The position numbers were made by a program, and so were the translations under genes. This document shows positions 1-5,345 of a DNA stretch of 14,165 bases, piece after piece. The stretch is taken from NCBI GenBank assembly GCA_003533825.1, contig DQCG01000357.1:11911-26075 (forward strand), in the 5' to 3' direction. This stretch comes from Phycisphaerales bacterium. GTDB lineage: Bacteria > Planctomycetota > Phycisphaerae > Sedimentisphaerales > Anaerobacaceae. The notes beneath the pieces are model-generated. The model did no database searches and had not been told where the DNA came from. It saw only the letters and a list, made by a program, of their open reading frames with translations. Position 1 is the first letter of the stretch. Every line of letters starts with the position of its first letter.

Positions 1-1422
1 ATCGCCGGGAGCAACGCCCTGTTCGGCTACCAGGGCGACAAATATTATTTTGATGTGGATATTCGCCGACATTTCGGCCTGGATAAATACAATAGCGATA
101 TCATCCCGTACTGGAAGACCGAAACCCTCGAGGCGATGAACGCATTTCGACTTAAAGAAGGCTATAAGACAGCGGCCGGCGAATGTGTATCGCTCGCCGC
201 ACTTTACGCGGCGGCGGCGTTTATAGTCTGCCAAATTCCTCTCGAAGATATTTACATGATACTTACGCCGCTCCATTCGCAAAATTTCATCTATCTGCAG
301 GATGGAATTCTTACAAACAACAGAAGGCTCGTCACCAAAACGATGTGGTTCAACGGCACCGCCATCTCCAACAAGGCGCAGCGGGCGCTGCGCAACGAAA
401 ACGTGACGATTGTTGCTCACAGCAGCGGTTACATACACTGTTTGTATGAAAATGCAACCATTGAAAAAGAATACTATCGGGAATTCAGCAGGAAACTGGA
501 TGAGTATTTATCGACGAATTTGTCACTTGCTGTCTTTGCGAATTTTCTGCGTTCGAATCAGAATTACCAAGAATTCTTCCAGGTCTGCCGCGAATGTCAC
601 GGCCAGCCCCAATTTATGAAGGCCGAACTGCTCTTTCGCTACGAACACGGCAGCAATTACAGAGTGGCCGACAAGACTTTCGACAAATTGCTCGCCGAAG
701 TTGCTGACGAGGATTTTGTCCCGTATCAACTGCCCGGCAGAATCCGCTGTGACGAGCTCGATGACTTCATACAAAAGCAGAAACCCGACCTGAGAAACGC
801 CGAGGGCAAATCCGAATTTCTGAAATTCGTCGAGCCGATTATCCCGAATGCCCGGCAGCTTGTTAACGACCTGGCTGACTTCTTACACACCAAAGCTGAA
901 CTGCCGTCTCCGGACAAGAATTTCCTGCCCGCCAACCCTATTGAAATATCCACCGAACTAACCAGAGAGCAGATTATCGATTACCTCCGGCAGAAGCGGA
1001 AGAGTAACTCGACGGCGGATCTCGCCTTTTACGCCTATCGTGATATGGAAAGCTGTGAATATGCTCCTTTTATCAAGGCGGCCCTGGAGAGAAATCCCGT
1101 CTCAATCCGAATGGCCGGCTCGATGTCGCTCGAACAAGCTTATTCGTGGCTCGAAAAAATGCCAAATACCTCGATTTACGACGGCGGGCGTTTGGCACAA
1201 CCTGATGAGGTTGCGAATTACAATACCGGAGACGGCCTCGAAAAAGCCTTTGTGATGGCCAACGTAATCCGCGAACGAAACCAGGAGCAGGATATTGAAA
1301 TCATCGCCGAAAAGAACAATATTATCCTGAAAGGCCAAAACAAATACCGTTTTACATCCACAAAAAGCATCGAAAAGCAGATTCGAATTCCTGCCGGTGA
1401 GGTTCTCAACATCCTCGAATAA
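1..1422 (+). CDS. Partial hypothetical protein, possible transglutaminase-like N-terminal part
   Basis: The frame is open from the first base of the window, so the 5' end is missing; 473 codons are visible. A GTG at 55 is an internal candidate start, but the 18 residues before it (including GYQGDKYYFDVD) look coding. I do not recognise the family with certainty. Counting from the GTG, residues 42-90 contain GECVSLAALY (Cys44), LTPLHSQNF (His74) and LQDG (Asp83). This Cys/His/Asp order and spacing resembles a transglutaminase-like cysteine-protease fold, though I see no other family signature. The C-terminal half is helical and charged, with no signal peptide or membrane segment in the visible part. 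It ends with TAA at 1420, 83 bp before the next promoter begins, and shows no functional link to the genes downstream. The transglutaminase suggestion is inference. Confidence 0.75.
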   Translation: MAGSNALFGYQGDKYYFDVDIRRHFGLDKYNSDIIPYWKTETLEAMNAFRLKEGYKTAAGECVSLAALYAAAAFIVCQIPLEDIYMILTPLHSQNFIYLQDGILTNNRRLVTKTMWFNGTAISNKAQRALRNENVTIVAHSSGYIHCLYENATIEKEYYREFSRKLDEYLSTNLSLAVFANFLRSNQNYQEFFQVCRECHGQPQFMKAELLFRYEHGSNYRVADKTFDKLLAEVADEDFVPYQLPGRIRCDELDDFIQKQKPDLRNAEGKSEFLKFVEPIIPNARQLVNDLADFLHTKAELPSPDKNFLPANPIEISTELTREQIIDYLRQKRKSNSTADLAFYAYRDMESCEYAPFIKAALERNPVSIRMAGSMSLEQAYSWLEKMPNTSIYDGGRLAQPDEVANYNTGDGLEKAFVMANVIRERNQEQDIEIIAEKNNIILKGQNKYRFTSTKSIEKQIRIPAGEVLNILE

Positions 1423-1505
1423 ACAACGAAAAGGCCAATAAATACGGATTCTCGACCGTTACACCTGAACCGTAATAAAATATTTTAAAAAATGTTTTTT
1501 TTACA

Positions 1506-1534
1506 TTGACGGGACGAACAAGTAGGACTATATT
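1506..1534 (+). promoter_or_regulatory. Sigma-70-type promoter of the rrf2 operon
   Basis: TTGACG (1506-1511), a 17-bp spacer and TATATT (1529-1534) form a near-consensus promoter. Transcription should begin near 1541, leaving a leader of about 66 nt before the rrf2 ATG at 1607. The -10 box lies inside the dyad operator described separately, so a protein bound there would block RNA polymerase. Confidence 0.7.
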
Positions 1535-1543
1535 AGTCGTATA
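1515..1543 (+). promoter_or_regulatory. Rrf2-type operator, copy 1 (IscR type 1-like core)
   Basis: The centre is the perfect dyad GACTA-TAT-TAGTC (1526-1538). It matches the inner GACT-R-WWW-Y-AGTC core of the E. coli IscR type 1 consensus, but the outer flanks do not match. The whole 29-bp block recurs at 3852-3880 with three mismatches, all in the dyad centre. TAGGAC occurs as a direct repeat at 1523-1528 and 1542-1547. The site covers the -10 box immediately upstream of an Rrf2 gene, which suggests autorepression. That Rrf2 binds here is inference from position and motif. Confidence 0.7.
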
Positions 1544-1606
1544 GGACAATATGAATCTGATATAGTGGCTTCAAATATAAATTGAATTTATGCAGGCAGG
1601 ACGATA

Positions 1607-2053
1607 ATGGATGTAGTAAGACGCAATACCGATTATGCAGCACGTTTGATGGTGTATCTTGCGAAACACTATGGAAATGGGCCTATATCGACCAGAGAGG
1701 CAGCCGCTGAGGAGGACGTTCCGTATCAATTGGCGTGCAAGCTGATGCAAAAGCTCAACAGGGCAAATCTCGTAGAGAGCTGTATGGGCCCGAGGGGCGG
1801 TTTTACATTGGCGAGAGAGCCGTCAAAGATCAATTTGCTTGAGGTAGTAAAGGCAATCCAGGGCCCCATAAGTATCAATCGATGTGTGCTGAGTAAATAT
1901 AGCTGTTCCCAGTGGAGAACTTGTCCGGTGAGGAGTAAGCTTGCCGATTTGCAAAAAAGTATGGATAAAAGCCTGGCCGCGATTACATTTGACCAGTTGT
2001 TGCGGGGCAGCCAAAAGAATAATGTCAGGAATACAAAAAGGAGAAAGCAATGA
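1607..2053 (+). CDS. Rrf2 family Fe-S cluster transcriptional regulator (IscR/NsrR-like)
   Basis: This 148-residue protein has typical Rrf2 length and architecture. The start MDVVRRNTDYAARLMVYLA is followed by a winged helix-turn-helix (about 27-57) and the wing GPRGGFTLAR (61-70). A cysteine cluster C93-X6-C100-X5-C106 follows and probably ligates an Fe-S cluster. IscR uses C-X5-C-X5-C plus a His three residues after the last Cys; here that position is Arg109, so the fourth ligand is unclear. Family members sense Fe-S status, NO or redox through this cluster. AGGA at 1598-1601 is a plausible ribosome site. The gene has its own promoter with an operator-like dyad on the -10, overlaps the cupin gene by ATGA, and is followed by hcp. 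This context favours NO or Fe-S sensing, but which of the two is not decided by sequence. Confidence 0.93.
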   Translation: MDVVRRNTDYAARLMVYLAKHYGNGPISTREAAAEEDVPYQLACKLMQKLNRANLVESCMGPRGGFTLAREPSKINLLEVVKAIQGPISINRCVLSKYSCSQWRTCPVRSKLADLQKSMDKSLAAITFDQLLRGSQKNNVRNTKRRKQ

Positions 2054-2400
2054 CCGGCGAAAAGGAAAAGTCCCGCGTATTGCCCGACTGCCTGGGCAAA
2101 GGTCAAAACGTGGCCGAGTTAATCAAATACGCGAAGGATTCGATTGTCAGCAAGACCATGCTCGATAAATCTGCGGGGACAATTACCCTGTTCGCTTTCG
2201 ATGAGGGGCAAAAGCTGAGCGAGCACACGGCACCTTACGATGCGGTCGTCCAGGTTCTTGACGGCAGAGCCCGGGTGAAAATAGCAGGCGAAACCAACGA
2301 ACTTTCGCAAGGCCAGCTTATCATTATGCCGGCTAATGTGCCGCATGCCGTCAACGCCTGCGAAAAATTCAAAATGCTGCTGACAATGATTCGCGAATAG
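2050..2400 (+). CDS. Small single-domain cupin protein
   Basis: The product is a 116-residue protein with one cupin barrel. Motif 1 is around residues 53-73 (EGQKLSEHTAPYDAVVQVLDG) and motif 2 around 88-101 (GQLIIMPANVPHAV). Conserved His residues in both motifs could bind one metal, but the usual second His and the Glu of motif 1 are replaced (HTAPYDA), so metal binding may be incomplete. It starts at the ATGA overlap with rrf2 and should be translationally coupled to it. No signal peptide is seen, so it is probably cytoplasmic. Small cupins of this kind are often near Rrf2 and hcp genes in anaerobes, but their substrate is unknown. A sensory or small-molecule-binding role is a guess. Confidence 0.85.
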   Translation: MTGEKEKSRVLPDCLGKGQNVAELIKYAKDSIVSKTMLDKSAGTITLFAFDEGQKLSEHTAPYDAVVQVLDGRARVKIAGETNELSQGQLIIMPANVPHAVNACEKFKMLLTMIRE

Positions 2401-2484
2401 GCAAAAGCGATCTGTTTGAGATAAGGGAAAAGGCAACTTCTAAAAAGCCAGAACGTTAACTGATTTGAAACTGAAAGGAGAATT

Positions 2485-3768
2485 ATGTTTTGTTATCAAT
2501 GTGAACAGACAGCAGGCGGAACCGGGTGTACGAAAGTGGGCGTCTGCGGCAAGGACGAGGATATTCAAAGCCTGCAGGATACTCTTATGTTCGGGCTAAA
2601 AGGCATCGCCGCTTATGCATATCATGCGCGGGAGCTGGGGCAAAAAGATGAAGAAGTCGATGCCTTTATGCACGAAGCGATGTTCTCGACTTTAACGAAC
2701 GTGGACTTCGATCTGAACCGTCATATCGAACTCGTGCTGAAAGCCGGCGAGATGAATCTGCGCGTTATGGAGATGCTCGACAAGGCGCACACGTTCACTT
2801 TCGGCAATCCGACACCGGCGACGGTATCGACCGGCACAAAAGCCGGGCCGGGAATTGTCGTTACGGGCCACGATTTGCTCGACCTTTACGAGTTGCTGGT
2901 GCAGACCGAAGGCAAGGGAATCAACGTTTATACTCACGGTGAGATGCTTCCCGCTCACGGTTATCCGGAGTTGAGGAAGTTCAAGCACCTCGTGGGCAAC
3001 TACGGCACGGCCTGGCAGAACCAGAAAAAGGAATTCGATGAGTTCAGCGGAGCGATTCTGGTGACAACAAACTGCGTGATGATTCCGAAAGACTCCTACA
3101 AAGACCGATTGTTCACCTGCGGAATTGCCGGTGTCGCCGGGGTCAAACACATCCAAAACCGGGACTTCAGCGAGGTTATCGAGAAAGCCCTGTCCCAGCC
3201 CGCGCTACCTGAGAATCCGCAGGGCACCCTGAGTACGGGATTCCACCATACGGCCGTACTTGGCCTGGCGGATAAAATTGTTGAAGCGGTAAAAGCTGGC
3301 AAGATTCGCCATTTCTTCTTCATCGGCGGCTGCGACGGCGCCAAGCCCGGACGAAACTACTTCACCGAGCTTGCTGAGAAGGTGCCGGATGATTGCGTGA
3401 TTCTGACGGCGGCGTGCGGCAAGTACCGACTGAACGCCCGCGACTACGGCGATATCGACGGTATTCCGCGTCTGGTTGATACAGGCCAATGCAATGACTG
3501 CTATTCGACAATCAAGATCGCAACGGCGCTCGCCGGGGCGTTCGATTGCAGCGTCAACGAACTACCTCTCTCGCTCGTAGTTTCGTGGTACGAACAGAAG
3601 GCCGTGGCGATACTGTTGACCCTGCTGCATCTGGGCATCAAAAACATTAGGCTCGGACCGAGCCTCCCGGCGTTTATCAGCCCAAACGTGCTCGATGTTC
3701 TTGTTGAGAATTATAACATCAAACCGGTCGGCAACGTGGACGAGGATCTGGCCGAAATGTTGAAGTAG
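2485..3768 (+). CDS. hcp: Hybrid cluster protein, class III (hydroxylamine reductase / NO-detoxifying)
   Basis: This is a 427-residue Hcp. The N-terminal motif C3-X2-C6-X8-C15-X5-C21 binds a cubane Fe-S cluster. The hybrid Fe-S-O cluster ligands of Desulfovibrio Hcp all have counterparts: His129 (GHD), Glu153 (GEMLPAH), Cys197 (TTNC), Cys283 (GGCDG), Cys311 (AACGKYR), Cys336 (GQCND), Glu370 and Lys372 (WYEQK). Class I and II proteins are about 550 residues. Here LQDTL runs straight into FGLKGIAAYA, removing roughly 120 residues of domain 1, as in class III enzymes. Hcp reduces NO to N2O and hydroxylamine to ammonia, and in E. coli also acts in protein S-nitrosylation. A strong ribosome site AAAGGAG (2474-2480) precedes the ATG. 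The 84-bp gap from the cupin gene shows no clear promoter, so it is probably co-transcribed with rrf2. Confidence 0.96.
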   Translation: MFCYQCEQTAGGTGCTKVGVCGKDEDIQSLQDTLMFGLKGIAAYAYHARELGQKDEEVDAFMHEAMFSTLTNVDFDLNRHIELVLKAGEMNLRVMEMLDKAHTFTFGNPTPATVSTGTKAGPGIVVTGHDLLDLYELLVQTEGKGINVYTHGEMLPAHGYPELRKFKHLVGNYGTAWQNQKKEFDEFSGAILVTTNCVMIPKDSYKDRLFTCGIAGVAGVKHIQNRDFSEVIEKALSQPALPENPQGTLSTGFHHTAVLGLADKIVEAVKAGKIRHFFFIGGCDGAKPGRNYFTELAEKVPDDCVILTAACGKYRLNARDYGDIDGIPRLVDTGQCNDCYSTIKIATALAGAFDCSVNELPLSLVVSWYEQKAVAILLTLLHLGIKNIRLGPSLPAFISPNVLDVLVENYNIKPVGNVDEDLAEMLK

Positions 3769-3851
3769 AACGGCGAACAACTTGTCATAAGTTAGATTTG
3801 CCGAGAAATATCGGGAGATTTATTAATTTTGTCAGTAAATGTAGATTTATG

Positions 3852-3880
3852 CGAACAAGTAGGACTTATTTAGTCGTATA
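3852..3880 (+). promoter_or_regulatory. Rrf2-type operator, copy 2
   Basis: This block matches 1515-1543 at 26 of 29 positions. Its centre is the dyad GACT-TATTT-AGTC (3863-3875). In addition, GTAGGAC (3859-3865) is mirrored by GTCCTAC (3892-3898), a perfect 7-bp inverted repeat around a TATAAT at 3879-3884. Unlike copy 1, no good -35 lies upstream of that TATAAT at 16-18 bp, so the promoter may be weak or may need an activator. It is the only operator-like element ahead of the six-gene operon beginning at 4196. Regulation by the Rrf2 protein encoded at 1607 is inferred. Confidence 0.68.
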
Positions 3881-3987
3881 TAATATCAACTGTCCTACAT
3901 AAAATGATTGGTTTGTTTGAAAAGTAAAATTAAGGTGAGCAGCGTATTTGAATAAGCTACAAAAACATCATTAACAGCTCTGAGAAA

Positions 3988-4024
3988 GGTCTTCCAGTCA
4001 CACATGATGTGTGGCTGAAAGACT
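3988..4024 (+). repeat. Strong 37-nt hairpin in the operon leader
   Basis: The arms are GGTCTT-C-CAGTCACACA and TGTGTGGCTG-A-AAGACT, around a three-base TGA loop. Sixteen pairs form with one C-A mismatch and two G-T wobbles. No U-tract follows, so it does not look like an intrinsic terminator. It sits about 100 bp downstream of the operator and 171 bp before the tlpA-like ATG, inside the predicted leader RNA. It could be an RNA stability or regulatory element, a protein-binding dyad, or a dispersed palindromic repeat. Confidence 0.6.
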
Positions 4025-4195
4025 AATTGAAAACATGCATAACAAATTGGTAGAACTCGAATTAAGAGAAACAGTGATTAGTTAGTAGCTAAAGCAATTA
4101 TTCAGGTGCCAAAATATTTAAGAGTAAAAGCGGATTGCGATTTATTGAACTAACAACAGGCAGCAGTAATGACAATAAATCATAAGGAGTTAAAA

Positions 4196-4786
4196 ATGAG
4201 CAACCAAACAAAACTACCAAAGGCGTTATGGATCTTTATTGGCCTTGCGGCAGTGATGGCAGTGGCGTTTTTTGCGACTGTTGGAAATCGGTTAACAAAG
4301 CCGAAAAATGCTGTCGGCAAAAGCCACGAACATATTGCCGAACCGCAAAAGACATGGGACGAAGCCTTTACATCATCGTTCGGAAAGAATGCGGGGGATT
4401 TCGTTGTCGAGGATATCGAGGGCAACACGCACAAGCTGAGCGATTATCGGGGCCGGAACGTAGTCGTCGTTTTCTGGGCGACGTGGTGCCCGGCGTGCAA
4501 CCTGGAGATCCCTCATCTTATCGAGCTTAGAAAAATGCTTGCCGAAGACAAGCTTGGTATTCTGGCGATATCCAACGAGGAATCCGAGCATTTGAAAAAT
4601 TTCGCCGCATCAAAGAATATAAACTATACGATTGCCACCCTTGGCGGCCCTCTGCCGGAACCGTTTGCCAGTGTAACCTCGATACCGACGACTTTCTTTA
4701 TCGATCCTGAGGGGAAGATTAAATTTGCCGCCGTAGGCGTGGTATCACTGGAACATGCAAAGGCAATTCTGAACGTCGATAAATAG
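4196..4786 (+). CDS. Membrane-anchored TlpA/ResA-like thiol-disulfide oxidoreductase
   Basis: The ATG at 4196 is chosen because AAGGAG (4184-4189) lies 6 nt upstream; an in-frame ATG at 4169 has no good ribosome site. The product has 196 residues. An uncleaved signal anchor (about residues 10-30, LWIFIGLAAVMAVAFFATVG) places the rest outside the cytoplasmic membrane. The thioredoxin fold starts near 65 (AGDFVVEDIEG). It has the active site WCPAC at 97-101 (Cys98, Cys101) and the cis-proline at 164 (SIPTTFFID). TlpA/ResA proteins usually reduce disulfides in extracytoplasmic proteins, classically apocytochrome c, using electrons from CcdA/DsbD. No ccdA or cytochrome c gene is here. The cysteine-rich lipoprotein directly downstream is an obvious candidate client, which is inference. 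Confidence 0.93.
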   Translation: MSNQTKLPKALWIFIGLAAVMAVAFFATVGNRLTKPKNAVGKSHEHIAEPQKTWDEAFTSSFGKNAGDFVVEDIEGNTHKLSDYRGRNVVVVFWATWCPACNLEIPHLIELRKMLAEDKLGILAISNEESEHLKNFAASKNINYTIATLGGPLPEPFASVTSIPTTFFIDPEGKIKFAAVGVVSLEHAKAILNVDK

Positions 4787-4867
4787 CAGGAGATATTGAC
4801 AATCCGGGCCTTCGAATTGGGAGCGTCAAAGATTGTCGGTTGTATTATTTTGAAAAGAGGTTTTATC

Positions 4868-5266
4868 ATGAACATTAGAAATAAACATTTAATGATCGTT
4901 GCAATGATGGCTGTCATTGTTGTTTTTCTGGGCATCAATGGCTGCAAGAAGTCGGATAACGCCGGAGCCAAATCCGGCGCGGCTCACGCGTCGAGTATTG
5001 AACTCTGTACCGACTGCGGCCATATTAAAGGCAGCGAGTTGTGTTGCAAGCCAGACCAGGTCAAGTGCGAAAGCTGTAGCCTTGTCAAAGGCTCACCGGG
5101 TTGCTGCAACATTCCCAAAGATGCCGAAACAGCGGCGATTTGTACCCACTGCGGCCAAATCAAAGGCAGCGAGCTGTGTTGCAAGCCGGACCAGGTCAAG
5201 TGCGAAGGCTGCGGCCTTGTCAAAGGCTCGCCGGGCTGCTGTAAGTTACCGAAGCAGGAAAGCTGA
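4868..5266 (+). CDS. Cysteine-rich lipoprotein with four CxxC-X8-CC modules
   Basis: The start at 4868 is supported by AGAGG (4856-4860) 7 nt upstream; an in-frame TTG at 4796 would add 24 residues before the signal and is unlikely. The 132-residue product has a lipoprotein signal peptide ending LGINGC, with Cys26 as the lipidation site. The mature part has 16 cysteines in four 14-residue modules of pattern C-x2-C-x8-C-C. They begin at Cys47, 67, 92 and 112 and share the core KGS. Modules pair into two 38-residue units (47-84 and 92-129) joined by a 7-residue linker. Four cysteines per module fit zinc-ribbon or soft-metal binding, though they could equally be redox-active. I know no assigned function. 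The upstream TlpA-like protein and the downstream metal permease suggest periplasmic metal buffering or thiol redox (inference). Confidence 0.85.
   Translation: MNIRNKHLMIVAMMAVIVVFLGINGCKKSDNAGAKSGAAHASSIELCTDCGHIKGSELCCKPDQVKCESCSLVKGSPGCCNIPKDAETAAICTHCGQIKGSELCCKPDQVKCEGCGLVKGSPGCCKLPKQES
5006..5254 (+). repeat. Tandem duplication within the Cys-rich lipoprotein gene
   Basis: Two 114-bp units at 5006-5119 and 5141-5254 are offset by exactly 135 bp (45 codons) and are largely identical in DNA. Many differences are at third codon positions (for example GAGTTG/GAGCTG and CCAGAC/CCGGAC). This points to a fairly recent tandem duplication kept under protein-level selection. Within each unit an older half-repeat (CxxCxxxKGSxxCC) is recognisable only in protein. 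Confidence 0.85.
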
Positions 5267-5345
5267 AACCGGGCCATAAGGTAGAGTACATTTTACTGAG
5301 AATCAATCGCTAAAAGATATTGCTCAGCCTTCGTATTCCCGGGAG

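Larger units (their letters stand above)
3769..4195. other. 427-bp gene-free leader region of the tlpA-permease operon
   Basis: No convincing gene is present. It is AT-rich and holds the second operator (3852-3880), a TATAAT hexamer (3879-3884), an inverted repeat GTAGGAC/GTCCTAC (3859-3865 and 3892-3898) and a long hairpin (3988-4024). If transcription starts near 3891, the transcript has an unusually long leader of about 300 nt. A 16-codon reading frame at 4035-4085 (MHNKLVELELRETVIS) has no ribosome site and is probably chance. I see no terminator with a U-tract after hcp. Confidence 0.7.

Noticed and set aside
3779..3793. AACTT-gtcat-AAGTT small inverted repeat just after hcp as a terminator
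   Set aside because: Only 5 AT-rich pairs and no following U-tract; too weak to call.
3849..3902. 17-codon frame overlapping operator copy 2
   Set aside because: It coincides with the promoter/operator block and has no ribosome site; sequence conservation there is better explained by regulation.
4917..5279. Alternative-frame 120-codon ORF across the Cys-rich lipoprotein gene, with its own repeats
   Set aside because: Its repeats only mirror the DNA duplication; the frame with lipobox and regular CxxC/CC modules and a good ribosome site is clearly the real one.
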